From Clostridia bacterium (GTDB taxonomy: Bacteria; Bacillota; Clostridia; TANB77; UBA1234): 53,161 nucleotides of DNA. Where the stretch lies: the NCBI GenBank assembly GCA_017462965.1, contig JAFTQC010000058.1, positions 1-53,161 of the forward strand, written 5' to 3'. The notes beneath the pieces are model-generated. The model saw nothing but the letters and a program-made list of their open reading frames with translations, made no database searches and was not told where the DNA came from. The number at the start of each line of letters is the position of its first letter. Position 1 is the first letter of the stretch. Shown one piece after another: positions 1-8,714 of this stretch. The position numbers were made by a program, and so were the translations under genes.

Positions 1-1644
1 GATGACACGCTTGCGCTATATGATGGTGAAACTATTTATTTGAAGAAAAATCCAACACAAGATGATTTGAAAAAAGTGTTTGAGAATAATTCTTTGAAAA
101 TTGGTTTTGAAGAAAAAGAAGATTATTTGAGACTTAAAAAACTTGGGATTCAAGCTGAAAACATGATGTTTGATTTGACAATTGCTGCATATCTTTTGAA
201 TCCTTCAAAGTCAACGTACAAGCTTGACGATTTGATTTTTGAAACGTTAGGAATTTTAAATGATGTTGAAACAAAAAATGAACAAACACAGCTTACACTT
301 GATGCTTTTATGATTGGTGCGTCTGAGCAAGATGATGAAAAGAATAATGAGAAATTGAAGAAGTATGCCAAATATATTTTTAAATGTAAAGAAAAATATG
401 AGAACGAATTGAAAGAAAAAGAAGAATATAAATTGTTTAATGAAGTTGAAATGCCTCTTATGAGAGTTCTTGCGGAGATGGAATATGAGGGTGTTTTAGT
501 TGATAAACAAATGCTTGATGATTATTCTATTTCTTTAAATAGTAAAGTTAGTGAGCTAACTAAAGATATTTATGAGCTTGCAGAAATGGAGTTTAATATT
601 AATTCAACAAAACAATTAGGAGAAGTTTTGTTTGAAAAATTGAAATTGCCAGTTATAAAGAAAACAAAAAGTGGTTATTCGACGGATAGTGAAGTTTTAG
701 AAAAGCTTTTGGATGACCATCCAATTGTTGAAAAGATTCTAGAATATAGAACGATGAGTAAACTTAGAGCGACATATGTTGATGGTATGATTCCACTTAT
801 AAATCCAGAAACTAAGAGAATTCATGCAAAGTTTAATCAAACAGTTACAGCTACAGGAAGAATTAGCTGTACGGAACCTAATCTTCAAAATATTCCTATT
901 AGAACAGAGTTAGGACGCGAATTAAGAAAAATATTTATTGCAAAAGAGGGGTATACATTACTTGATGCGGATTATTCGCAAGTTGAACTTAGAGTTCTTG
1001 CACATATGTCTGGTGATAAAACTATGATTGATGCATTTAACAATGATGATGATATTCATGCTATTACAGCATCACAGGTTTTTAATGTTCCGCTTGAAAA
1101 CGTTACAAAGCAAATGAGAAGTGAAGCTAAGGCAGTTAACTTTGGAATTGTATATGGAATAAGCGATTTTGGACTTGCTACAAACATTAATACATCAAGG
1201 AAAAAAGCTAAAATATATATTGAAAAGTATTTTGAAACATATCCTAAGATAAAAGAATATATGGATAGTTCGGTAGCTAACTGTAAAGAAAAAGGATATG
1301 TAGAAACTTTATGGGGCAGAAGAAGATATGTTCCAGAAATAAATTCTAATAATTATAATGTTAGACAATTTGGTGAGCGCGTTGCGATGAATGCTCCAAT
1401 TCAGGGAACGGCTGCAGATATAATTAAGGTTGCAATGGTTAATATTGAAAAGGAGTTGCGTGAGAAAAAATTAAACTCAAAACTTATATTACAAGTACAT
1501 GATGAGCTTGTGATTGAAACAAAAGAAGATGAGTTGGAAATTGTTAAAGAATTACTTGTTAGGAATATGCAAAATGTAATAAAATTATCTGTAGAATTAA
1601 GGGCAGATGCAAATATTGGAAAAACTTGGTATGAAGCACATTAA
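1..1644 (+). CDS. polA: DNA polymerase I, C-terminal part (cut by window start)
   Basis: Replication and repair polymerase that removes primers and fills gaps. The reading frame is open to base 1, so the gene begins outside the window; 547 codons are visible. Polymerase motif A (DADYSQVELR) lies near nt 964-993, motif B (RSEAKAVNFGIVYG) near 1117-1160 and motif C (QVHDELV) near 1492-1512, all intact. The preceding 3'-5' exonuclease-like region (nt 60-420) keeps the fold signature IAAYLLNP, but the third exonuclease motif expected around nt 360-400 is replaced by Lys/Glu-rich sequence. Proofreading is therefore probably lost, as in Bacillus-type Pol I. The 5'-nuclease domain is off the window. 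Typical AT-rich codon use. The family call is certain. Confidence 0.97.
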   Translation, partial: DDTLALYDGETIYLKKNPTQDDLKKVFENNSLKIGFEEKEDYLRLKKLGIQAENMMFDLTIAAYLLNPSKSTYKLDDLIFETLGILNDVETKNEQTQLTLDAFMIGASEQDDEKNNEKLKKYAKYIFKCKEKYENELKEKEEYKLFNEVEMPLMRVLAEMEYEGVLVDKQMLDDYSISLNSKVSELTKDIYELAEMEFNINSTKQLGEVLFEKLKLPVIKKTKSGYSTDSEVLEKLLDDHPIVEKILEYRTMSKLRATYVDGMIPLINPETKRIHAKFNQTVTATGRISCTEPNLQNIPIRTELGRELRKIFIAKEGYTLLDADYSQVELRVLAHMSGDKTMIDAFNNDDDIHAITASQVFNVPLENVTKQMRSEAKAVNFGIVYGISDFGLATNINTSRKKAKIYIEKYFETYPKIKEYMDSSVANCKEKGYVETLWGRRRYVPEINSNNYNVRQFGERVAMNAPIQGTAADIIKVAMVNIEKELREKKLNSKLILQVHDELVIETKEDELEIVKELLVRNMQNVIKLSVELRADANIGKTWYEAH

Positions 1645-1747
1645 TATATGAATTTATGGGAGAGACTAAAATTACAGGATTAACTGATTTACAAAGGCCT
1701 GGCTTTGTGATAAAATTACGAGGAAAATATTTAAAGGAGGAATTTTA

Positions 1748-2476
1748 ATGTCAGGACATTCAAAATGGAACAATATTAAGAATAAAAAAGAAAAATCAGA
1801 TGCACAAAGAGGAAAAATCTTTACAAAATTAGGTAGAGAAATCTTAGTTGCTGTTAAAGAAGGTGGTCCTGATCCTGCCGGAAATTCTAAGCTTCGTGAT
1901 GTTATAGCAAAGTGTAAAGCAAATAACATGCCTAATGATAATATAGAGAGAAGTATAAAAAAAGCTGCTGGCGATGGAAATACAGCTAATTATGAGGAAA
2001 TTACATATGAAGGATATGGACCAAATGGAGTTGCTGTCATGATTGAAACAATGACAGATAATAGAAATAGAACAGCTGGAGATGTTAGACATATATTGGA
2101 TAAATTTGGTGGAAATCTTGGTACAAACGGAAGCGTTAGCTGGATGTTTGATAAAAAAGGTGTAATAATTATTGAAAAGGCATCAACAAAAATTTCTGAA
2201 GATGATTTAATGCTTGAAGTAATTGAAGCTGGTGCTGAAAATTTTGAAGTTGATGAAGAGTTTTATGAAATAACAACAACTCCAGAAGATTTTTCAGTAG
2301 TTAGAGAATATTTGGAAGGAAAAGGTATTACATATCTTGAAGCAGAAGTTAAGATGGTTCCACAAAACTATATGAGTCTAGATGAAGAAGGCTCTAAGAA
2401 AATGGGACTAATAATTGAGAAATTGGAAGATTTGGATGATGTGCAAGAAATATGGCACAATTGGGATGAAGAATAG
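1748..2476 (+). CDS. yebC: YebC/PmpR family protein
   Basis: Full-length (242 aa) YebC family protein. The invariant N-terminus MSGHSKWNNIKNKK and the region AKCKANNMPNDNIERSIKKA are present, as is the mid-domain YEGYGPNGVAV. The family was first described as DNA-binding regulators, and more recent work links members to relief of ribosome stalling at proline runs; which applies here cannot be told from sequence. The start is set by a strong AAAGGAGG about 8 nt upstream. It lies 103 bp after polA, and that gap holds no clear hairpin. The small membrane protein gene follows after only 9 bp, so the two are probably cotranscribed. Confidence 0.96.
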   Translation: MSGHSKWNNIKNKKEKSDAQRGKIFTKLGREILVAVKEGGPDPAGNSKLRDVIAKCKANNMPNDNIERSIKKAAGDGNTANYEEITYEGYGPNGVAVMIETMTDNRNRTAGDVRHILDKFGGNLGTNGSVSWMFDKKGVIIIEKASTKISEDDLMLEVIEAGAENFEVDEEFYEITTTPEDFSVVREYLEGKGITYLEAEVKMVPQNYMSLDEEGSKKMGLIIEKLEDLDDVQEIWHNWDEE

Positions 2477-2485
2477 GAGTTAGAG

Positions 2486-2794
2486 ATGCTAATAGTAGAC
2501 TATACAAATACGATTATACTAGTAAGTGTAGTTATGTTTTTCGCAATTATGAATATAATTGGTTTTGTAAAGAAAAAAGCATGGTTTGTAATGACATCTG
2601 TTTTATTTAATATAACAATGTTTATACTACATGTTCTACTTAAAGACTCTTTAACGAAGGATGCTTTAATGTTTAATGCGATGACAGATTTTATTTGTTT
2701 AGCAATAAACATACCATTACTTTTAGTTGTAGATGAAATAGAGACTAGACGAGAATTAATAAGAAACGTTTTTGAAAACAAATATAAAAAGTAA
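2486..2794 (+). CDS. small integral membrane protein, unknown
   Basis: Unrecognised 102-aa protein. Three hydrophobic segments are visible at about residues 8-28, 33-52 and 66-83, with a charged tail (DEIETRRELIRNVFENKYKK) at the C-terminus that is likely cytoplasmic. The start follows GGAGTTAGAG, 9 bp after yebC, and the gene ends just before a strong terminator, so it closes the yebC transcription unit. Codon use matches the AT-rich neighbours. No catalytic motif is seen and no function is proposed. Confidence 0.75.
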   Translation: MLIVDYTNTIILVSVVMFFAIMNIIGFVKKKAWFVMTSVLFNITMFILHVLLKDSLTKDALMFNAMTDFICLAINIPLLLVVDEIETRRELIRNVFENKYKK

Positions 2795-2803
2795 TTTTAG
2801 AAG

Positions 2804-2833
2804 CTGCCAAATGAATTTCACTTGGCAGTTTTT
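2804..2833 (+). terminator. intrinsic terminator after yebC unit
   Basis: Arms CTGCCAA and TTGGCAG with inner TGAA/TTCA pairing across one mismatch, followed by a T run (TTTTT). It ends the yebC unit immediately before the HAD gene. Confidence 0.8.
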
Positions 2834-2854
2834 GTTACTAGCAAGGAGGTTTTT

Positions 2855-3553
2855 ATGACAAGTAAACATTTGTTTTTTGATATGGATGATACTCTTATAA
2901 AGTGTTCAGGATATTTTTATGATGTAGAGGATATTGTTGCGGAAAAGCTTCTAGAGTATACAGATAAATATTCATTTGATGAAATCAAAGTTATGTTTAA
3001 TGCAAAACAGGTTGAAAATATTGAAGAGTATGGATATGGTCCGGATAATTTTAAGTTTTCGTTAATGCAGGTTGGAAGCGAAATTGCGGGATATAGATTT
3101 TTTAGTGATAATTTATCTGCGTTTATAGATGAAACTGCGAAAGTTCTTTATGATGCACCTCTTGAACTTATTGATGGAGTTGAAGATACAATCGAATATT
3201 TACATAATAAAGGATATGAAATGCATATTATAACTAAGGGATCTACAAAAGTTCAAACAGATAGAGTTGAAAGACTTCCTATACGTGAATATTTTAAAAG
3301 CTATTACATTGTAAAGCATAAATTGAAAAGTGATTATGAAGAAATACTTAAAAATTGCAATTTGGATCCTAATAATTGTTTTATGATTGGAAATAGTCCA
3401 AAAGGTGATATAAATGAGGCTAAACGTGCTGGTTTGAATACGATATATATTCCAAATGAACATACGTGGTCACCTGAAGACGAGGAGATTAGCGAAGATT
3501 TGCCAAAAACTTTTAAACTTGATAATATTTCAGAAATGAAAAATGTTCTTTAA
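2855..3553 (+). CDS. HAD-superfamily hydrolase
   Basis: A 232-aa haloacid-dehalogenase-fold phosphatase-like protein. Motif I is DMDDTL at residues 8-13 (nucleophile Asp), motif II is the Thr in HIITKGS, and motif III/IV is the late GNSPKGDINEAKRAG, where the Asp binds Mg2+. The segment between motif I and II is a helical cap. The substrate cannot be predicted; such proteins usually dephosphorylate small metabolites. The start is the ATG at 2855 because AAGGAGG lies 5-10 nt upstream; an upstream in-frame start would fall inside the preceding terminator. Monocistronic by position. Confidence 0.88.
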   Translation: MTSKHLFFDMDDTLIKCSGYFYDVEDIVAEKLLEYTDKYSFDEIKVMFNAKQVENIEEYGYGPDNFKFSLMQVGSEIAGYRFFSDNLSAFIDETAKVLYDAPLELIDGVEDTIEYLHNKGYEMHIITKGSTKVQTDRVERLPIREYFKSYYIVKHKLKSDYEEILKNCNLDPNNCFMIGNSPKGDINEAKRAGLNTIYIPNEHTWSPEDEEISEDLPKTFKLDNISEMKNVL

Positions 3554-3587
3554 AAATATTGGGTGACAAAAATAGTTAATAATGATG

Positions 3588-3593
3588 TATAAT
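3588..3593 (+). promoter_or_regulatory. -10 element upstream of dtd-tex-engB
   Basis: A perfect TATAAT with a GTGACA-like -35 about 18-19 bp upstream (near 3563-3568). It lies in the 86-bp gap after the HAD gene and about 47 bp before the dtd start, so it probably drives dtd-tex-engB. The wide spacing makes the -35 uncertain. Confidence 0.5.
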
Positions 3594-3639
3594 TTTGATG
3601 TACAACGAAACTTTATATATAGTTATGAGAGGAGCAAAA

Positions 3640-4098
3640 ATGAAAGCGGTTGTTCAAAGAGTTAGAGACTCAAAACTTGTAATAGATAATGAGTTATATT
3701 CAAGTATAGATAATGGTCTTTTAGTATTACTTGGTGTTACTCACGGAGATACTGAAAACGATGCAAAGATTTTAGCTGAGAAGATTGCGAAGCTTAGAAT
3801 TTTTGAAGATGAAAATGAAAAAATGAATTTATCTGTAATGGATGTAAAAGGTTCTCTTCATATAGTTTCACAGTTTACTTTGTATGCTGATTCTCATCAT
3901 GGAAATAGACCTAGTTTTATTAATGCGGCAGAGCCTACTAGAGCGAATGAGTTGTACGAGTATTTTGTTAAGTATTGCAGAGAAAACATCGGGATAAATG
4001 TTGCTACTGGTTCTTTTGGTGCATCGATGCAAGTTTCTTTCACAAATTGTGGACCGGTTACAATTATTTTAGAATGTGTTGATGGAAAAATTTTATAA
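3640..4098 (+). CDS. dtd: D-aminoacyl-tRNA deacylase
   Basis: Cleaves D-amino acids (and glycine) wrongly attached to tRNA. The 152-aa length is normal for DTD. Both family signatures are present: SQFTLYAD, carrying the active-site loop, and NCGPVT, which forms the Gly-cisPro chiral filter with its GPVT part. The conserved TGSFGASMQV stretch precedes the latter. The start is ATG 3640, preceded by GAGAGGAG at suitable spacing; an earlier in-frame ATG at 3595 has no ribosome binding site and adds 15 residues foreign to the family. It is followed after 15 bp by tex, consistent with an operon. Confidence 0.95.
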   Translation: MKAVVQRVRDSKLVIDNELYSSIDNGLLVLLGVTHGDTENDAKILAEKIAKLRIFEDENEKMNLSVMDVKGSLHIVSQFTLYADSHHGNRPSFINAAEPTRANELYEYFVKYCRENIGINVATGSFGASMQVSFTNCGPVTIILECVDGKIL

Positions 4099-4113
4099 GA
4101 GATAGGAGATAAC

Positions 4114-6261
4114 ATGGATTCAATAAATGAAAAATTAGTTAAAGAATTTAGTCTTAAACCATTTCAAGTAGAAAATGCAATTAAATTGATTGATGAAGGA
4201 AATACAATTCCTTTCATTGCGAGATATAGAAAAGAAGCTACAGGTGAAATGAGCGATGAACAACTTCGTGATATGTTTGATAGACTTACATATTTGAGAA
4301 ATTTAGAAAAGAGAAAAGAAGAAGTTATTCGTTTGATTGATGAACAAGGTAAGCTTGATGAAGAACTTCAAAATAAAATCTTGGCAAGTGAGACTATGAC
4401 TGAAGTTGAGGATTTGTACAGACCTTATAAGCAAAAGAAAAGAACGAGAGCTACTGTTGCCAAAGAAAAAGGGTTGGAGCCTCTTGCAATTATTATATTT
4501 GAACAAAAAGAAGTTGTTGATTTGATTGCAAAAGCTTCTGAGTTTATAGATGAAGAAAAAGGTGTAACATCTGCAGAAGAGGCAATTCAAGGTGCGAAAG
4601 ATATTGTTGCTGAAATGATTTCGGATGAAGCGGAATATAGAAAAGAAATTAGAAAAATTATTTATGCTAAAGGATTGATTGCGTCTAAAGCTTCTAAAGA
4701 AGAGGAAAAATCAGTTTATGAAATGTATTATGATTATTCTGAGCCAGTAGCAAAAATTCCAAGTCATAGAATTCTTGCTATTAACAGAGGAGAGAAGGAA
4801 GATTTCTTAAAAGTTAAAATAGAAGAAACAGATGAACCAATTATTGAATATTTGAATGGACAAGTTATTGTTGAAAATAGTCCATATGAGGATGTGCTTA
4901 AAGAAGTTGTTGAAGATTCGTATAAGCGTTTAATTAAGCCTTCTGTTGAAAATGAAGTTAGAGGAGAGCTTACTGAAGTTGCTGAAGAGCAAGCTATAAA
5001 AGTATTTGGACAAAATGCGAAGAAGCTATTGCTACAACCACCGCTAAAAGGTCTGACCGTTATGGGGTTTGATCCGGCTTATAGAACTGGATGTAAGATT
5101 GCTGTAATTGATGAGACTGGTAAGTTGTTAGATACAACAACGGTTTATCCAACTGAACCTCAAAATGATGTTGTAGGTGCGAAGAAAAAATTATTAGATT
5201 TAATAAATACTCATGGAATAAACATGATTGCTATTGGAAATGGTACAGCTTCAAGAGAATCAGAAATGTTTGTTGCTGAAATGATAAAAGAAGTTAAGCA
5301 TGATATTTATTATGCGATGGTCAGTGAAGCTGGTGCTTCTGTATATTCGGCATCAAAGCTTGCAACGGAAGAATATCCAGATATTAATGTTTCACTTCGT
5401 GGAGCAATATCAATAGCTAGAAGACTTCAAGATCCACTTGCAGAGCTTGTTAAGATTGATCCAAAGAGTATCGGTGTTGGCCAATATCAACATGATGTAA
5501 ATCAAAAGAGACTAGAAGAAAGTTTAACAGGTGTTGTTGAAGATGCAGTTAATAGTATAGGCGTTGATTTAAATACTGCTACACCATCGCTTTTGAAGTA
5601 TGTTTCGGGTGTTAGTAAGACGGTTGCGAATAATATTGTAAAATATAGAGATGAACATGGAAAACTAGAGAATAGAAAAGAGTTATTAAAGGTTTCGAAA
5701 CTTGGTCCTGCAGCTTTCACACAATGTGCAGGTTTCCTTAGAATTCTTGATGGTAAGAATCCTTTAGATAATACATCTGTTCATCCTGAAAGTTATGAAG
5801 CTGCTGAAAAAATTCTTGGAAGTATTGGTTTTGTTCCAAATGATTTAAGAGAAAAATTAGGAGAGGTTAAAGCTAAGCTTGCAACAATTGTTCCAGAGAA
5901 GATTGCTGAAGAGCTTGAAATTGGTGTACCAACTGTAAAAGATATAATAAAGGAACTTCAAAAACCAGGAAGAGATCCAAGAGAAGATATGCCAAAGCCG
6001 GTTCTTCGTAGTGATGTTTTGAAAATGGAAGATTTAACAGAAGGAATGATTCTTACAGGAACAGTTCGTAATGTTATTGATTTTGGTGCATTTGTGGATA
6101 TCGGTGTTAAGAACGATGGACTAGTTCATATATCTGAACTTAGTGAAAAATTTGTAAAGAATCCAATGGATGTAGTTTCAGTTGGAGATGTTGTAAAGGT
6201 TAGAGTTATAAAAATAGATTTGGAAAAGAAAAAGGTTTCATTATCAATGAAAGGTGTTTAA
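4114..6261 (+). CDS. tex: Tex family S1 RNA-binding protein
   Basis: A 715-aa Tex/YhgF-type protein, the full family length. The N-terminal helical region opens with ALKLIDEGN-like and IPFIARYRKEATG signatures. A YqgF/RNase-H-like domain begins near residue 315 (MGFDPAYRTGCK), a tandem helix-hairpin-helix region covers about 480-560 (LLKYVSGVSKTVANNIVKYR), and an S1 domain occupies about 640-713 (GTVRNVIDFGAFVDIG). Tex proteins bind nucleic acid and are implicated in transcription and stress responses; the exact role is not settled. RBS ATAGGAG lies 7 nt upstream. Sits between dtd and engB in one direction. Confidence 0.95.
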   Translation: MDSINEKLVKEFSLKPFQVENAIKLIDEGNTIPFIARYRKEATGEMSDEQLRDMFDRLTYLRNLEKRKEEVIRLIDEQGKLDEELQNKILASETMTEVEDLYRPYKQKKRTRATVAKEKGLEPLAIIIFEQKEVVDLIAKASEFIDEEKGVTSAEEAIQGAKDIVAEMISDEAEYRKEIRKIIYAKGLIASKASKEEEKSVYEMYYDYSEPVAKIPSHRILAINRGEKEDFLKVKIEETDEPIIEYLNGQVIVENSPYEDVLKEVVEDSYKRLIKPSVENEVRGELTEVAEEQAIKVFGQNAKKLLLQPPLKGLTVMGFDPAYRTGCKIAVIDETGKLLDTTTVYPTEPQNDVVGAKKKLLDLINTHGINMIAIGNGTASRESEMFVAEMIKEVKHDIYYAMVSEAGASVYSASKLATEEYPDINVSLRGAISIARRLQDPLAELVKIDPKSIGVGQYQHDVNQKRLEESLTGVVEDAVNSIGVDLNTATPSLLKYVSGVSKTVANNIVKYRDEHGKLENRKELLKVSKLGPAAFTQCAGFLRILDGKNPLDNTSVHPESYEAAEKILGSIGFVPNDLREKLGEVKAKLATIVPEKIAEELEIGVPTVKDIIKELQKPGRDPREDMPKPVLRSDVLKMEDLTEGMILTGTVRNVIDFGAFVDIGVKNDGLVHISELSEKFVKNPMDVVSVGDVVKVRVIKIDLEKKKVSLSMKGV

Positions 6262-6305
6262 TTTGATAATGAAGAGGCTATTTATATTAGAAAGGATTGA
6301 AAATC

Positions 6306-6896
6306 ATGTTAATTAAAGAACCTAAATTTGAAATTTCAGTTATGAATAAATCACAATATCCAAAGAATAAATTGCCACAAATTGTTCTTGCTGGTAAATC
6401 AAATGTTGGAAAATCTTCATTTGTTAATTCTTTATTAAATAGAAAGAGTTTAGCTAGAACGAGTAGTGCTCCTGGAAAAACAAGGCAAATAAATTTTTAT
6501 AATATGGATGAAAAATTTTATTTTGTTGATTTGCCTGGATATGGATATTCAGAAATGTCAAAGGCTGAACAAAAGAGGGTTGGAGATTCAATCGAAACAT
6601 ATTTAAGAAATTCTAAAAATATTAATCTTGTAATTTTATTGGTTGATATTCGTCATAATCCAACTGAAAACGATAGGATGATGATGGATTACATAAAAAG
6701 TACAGGACATAGATATATAGTTGTTACATCAAAGGCTGACAAAATAGCAAAGACAAAAGTTCAATCTTATGTAGACAAGATTGCGGAAATTTTAGAAGTA
6801 GATAATGATTTGATTTTTGCTTATTCTTCAGAAACTAAATTTAACAGAGATTTGATTTGGGAAGTGCTAGAAGAGTCTTTGTCGATAAGAGATTAA
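6306..6896 (+). CDS. engB: ribosome biogenesis GTPase YsxC/EngB
   Basis: TrmE-Era-EngA-EngB family GTPase needed for late 50S subunit assembly in B. subtilis. G1 is GKSNVGKSS, G3 is DLPGYGYS, and the G4-like motif is TSKAD. The invariant segment SAPGKTRQINFY (switch I) is present. The 196-aa length is normal. ATG 6306 is chosen over the TTG nine bases upstream because AAAGGA directly abuts that TTG and stands 9 nt from the ATG. Last gene of the dtd-tex-engB run; a strong hairpin follows. Confidence 0.96.
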   Translation: MLIKEPKFEISVMNKSQYPKNKLPQIVLAGKSNVGKSSFVNSLLNRKSLARTSSAPGKTRQINFYNMDEKFYFVDLPGYGYSEMSKAEQKRVGDSIETYLRNSKNINLVILLVDIRHNPTENDRMMMDYIKSTGHRYIVVTSKADKIAKTKVQSYVDKIAEILEVDNDLIFAYSSETKFNRDLIWEVLEESLSIRD

Positions 6897-6947
6897 TTTG
6901 GAAAAAGGAACCGTCCCAATTTCCCAAAAAGCTCCCCTAGCGCAAGA

Positions 6948-6983
6948 AACCTCTCCCCCGAGTGATGGGGGAGAGGTTTTTGT
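6948..6983. terminator. bidirectional terminator between convergent genes
   Basis: Perfect 12-bp stem AACCTCTCCCCC / GGGGGAGAGGTT with a 7-nt loop and a T-rich tail on the plus strand, preceded by A-rich sequence that serves the minus strand. It separates engB (+) from the FtsH-like gene (-). Just upstream, at 6901-6926, is a fragment (GGAACCGTCCCAATTT) of a repeat also seen at 48.9 kb. Confidence 0.85.
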
Positions 6984-7014
6984 TTGTAAACTTTAATGTA
7001 GTAAGAAACTGTTC

Positions 7015-8481
7015 TTACGTAGCAGAAGTAGTCTTATCAGGTTTGGGCTCGATACCTGCTGCGATATCAGCTGCATCAAGCACCTTCTTGATTTCGTTGC
7101 CGAGCAGAACCTCATGCTTCAGGAGCTCCTGGGTGAGGGCCTCGAGCTGAGTACGATGATTCTTGACGATATCAATCGTTTCATTCTGGAGACGCTTGAG
7201 TTCAGCTTGCATAATGACTTCAGAGTCATAGAAGAACTTATCAGAGCAGAAGCCGTTCTCATCATCAAAGACGATGGGACCAAGTTCTTCACTCATGCCG
7301 AGCTGCTGATACATAAGAGCAACGCAAGCGTTAGCACTCAAGAGGTCAGCAGAGGTACCGGTCGTGGTTTCGCCGTAAATGACCATTTCAGCAGCAAAAC
7401 CGCCAAGACTGTAGATGATGTTGTACTCGAATTCGTGCTTGAAAAGACCGTACTTTTCTTCGCCAGCTTCTTCTTGAGTAAGGCCAAGAGACCGTGCTCG
7501 AGGAGTGATTTCGACTCGACCGAGGATATACTCAGGGTTCGAATAGTAAGCGGCGATTACATGACCTGCTTCGTGGTATGCAGTGGAGATGCGCTCCTTT
7601 TCAGTGAGCTTGTTATGCATCTGGCCCGCAACCATAGTAAGCATTACCTCATTGAAATCTTTGGAAGAAATCAAGAGGTGCTCCTTACGAGCAGCGTAGA
7701 GCATGGTTTCACGAACAACGTATTCAATGTCCTTGGGATACATCCCGAAGGTGTTCTTGGCCAGGCGCTCAGCAGACACATCTTCAGCCAAGGCAAGCTG
7801 ATACTTCTTGAAGTAGCTGTTGATGAGCTCTTCGCGGGTTTTCAGCGTAGGCGGCTGCATGGTAATGGTCTTATTCTGACTGAATGCATTTGCTTCAAAG
7901 TAGAAAGTAGGAACTTTGAAACTTTCGGCAGTAGTAGACAGGAACACGATGGAGTTATTATTCTTCACAATTTTCGAAATGAGATGATTGTGGAAGAACA
8001 TCATCTGATTCGCGCCGATAGATTCGACAGCAGAATAGTCGTTGAACAAAATGATACATCCGCCAGGCATGGATTCGGCGAGACCAAAGATGAGATCCAA
8101 AATGTTCTTAATCTTCTTGGGGAAGGCACCGAAAGCAGAAAGGCTCATCGTAATCAGAGGAACGCCAGCGGTTTTTGCAAGAGCGTTCACAAGAATTGAC
8201 TTGCCAGAGCCAGGAGCACCACCAAGCAGGAAACGAGTGTGAGGACTGAGGAGAGGATCATCCTGGAATTCCTCAATGTTATTAAGGAACTTCAGTGCAT
8301 CCCGAACGATTTCACGTTCGCCTTCCATACCAATCAGGTCATCAAGGCCGTGAAGGAGCTGTTCAGGAAAAGTAACCGAGGCGTAGTACCGTTTCAACTT
8401 TGCAATGTCTCTGGAAGCTTTGGCACTATTTTTACAATAGTTGCCAACCAGCGGATTGCTAGCCTGATGAAACATTTTCAT
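7015..8481 (-). CDS. FtsH-like AAA+ zinc metalloprotease without membrane segment
   Basis: A 488-aa protein with the FtsH layout of AAA+ module then M41 peptidase, but with no N-terminal membrane anchor and hence probably cytosolic. Walker A GAPGSGKS ends at residue 95. The protease zinc site HEAGH is at 303-307 and the third ligand Asp at about 378 (TTTGTSADL), so the peptidase looks active. The ATPase does not: the Walker B position reads FNDYSAV instead of IDEIDAV (Asp to Asn, Glu to Asp), sensor-1 Asn is lost (LSTTAE), and the RPGRFDR arginine-finger segment is absent. The start at 8481 follows AAAGGAGGT; an earlier ATG would run through that site. GC-rich codon class, unlike its neighbours. 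Monocistronic with a near-consensus promoter. Confidence 0.85.
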   Translation of the reverse strand: MKMFHQASNPLVGNYCKNSAKASRDIAKLKRYYASVTFPEQLLHGLDDLIGMEGEREIVRDALKFLNNIEEFQDDPLLSPHTRFLLGGAPGSGKSILVNALAKTAGVPLITMSLSAFGAFPKKIKNILDLIFGLAESMPGGCIILFNDYSAVESIGANQMMFFHNHLISKIVKNNNSIVFLSTTAESFKVPTFYFEANAFSQNKTITMQPPTLKTREELINSYFKKYQLALAEDVSAERLAKNTFGMYPKDIEYVVRETMLYAARKEHLLISSKDFNEVMLTMVAGQMHNKLTEKERISTAYHEAGHVIAAYYSNPEYILGRVEITPRARSLGLTQEEAGEEKYGLFKHEFEYNIIYSLGGFAAEMVIYGETTTGTSADLLSANACVALMYQQLGMSEELGPIVFDDENGFCSDKFFYDSEVIMQAELKRLQNETIDIVKNHRTQLEALTQELLKHEVLLGNEIKKVLDAADIAAGIEPKPDKTTSAT

Positions 8482-8534
8482 AAATGGAATACCTCCTTTA
8501 TGCATGTATTGTTAGTGGGATTCGCGACAGGTGT

Positions 8535-8564
8535 ATTATATATTCATGAAGCTTAGAATGTCAA
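8535..8564 (-). promoter_or_regulatory. consensus sigma-A promoter of FtsH-like gene
   Basis: On the minus strand TTGACA (8564-8559), 18-bp spacer, TATAAT (8540-8535). Both hexamers are perfect; the start codon is about 55 bp downstream. Confidence 0.85.
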
Positions 8565-8623
8565 TGGTAAAAGGTGGGAGGATTTCGTCCATTTGACGGA
8601 CGTCCCCAACGGCTGAAAATATC

Positions 8624-8652
8624 TTGACAGTTTATTTTTATTATTGTATATT
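8624..8652 (+). promoter_or_regulatory. promoter of YtrA-type ABC operon
   Basis: TTGACA (8624-8629), 17-bp spacer, TATATT (8647-8652), about 60 bp before the first gene of the ABC operon. Confidence 0.8.
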
Positions 8653-8673
8653 TGTACTAGTACAGATAGTACA
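8653..8673 (+). promoter_or_regulatory. candidate GntR/YtrA operator
   Basis: A perfect 12-bp palindrome TGTACTAGTACA (8653-8664) starts directly after the -10 box, and a further half-site AGTACA follows at 8668-8673. This is a classic repressor position over the transcription start. The GntR-family regulator encoded as third gene of this operon (11647) is the obvious candidate ligand; that assignment is inference. Confidence 0.6.
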
Positions 8674-8714
8674 ATGCGAAATGAATAAAAATACCAAAAA
8701 GGGGAGTGAATTAT

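Noticed and set aside
7114-8199. Long plus-strand open frame (361 aa) opposite the FtsH-like gene
   Set aside because: No motif, no ribosome binding site; the minus strand has clear AAA+ and M41 motifs. The open antisense frame follows from the GC-class codon set avoiding TTA, CTA and TCA.
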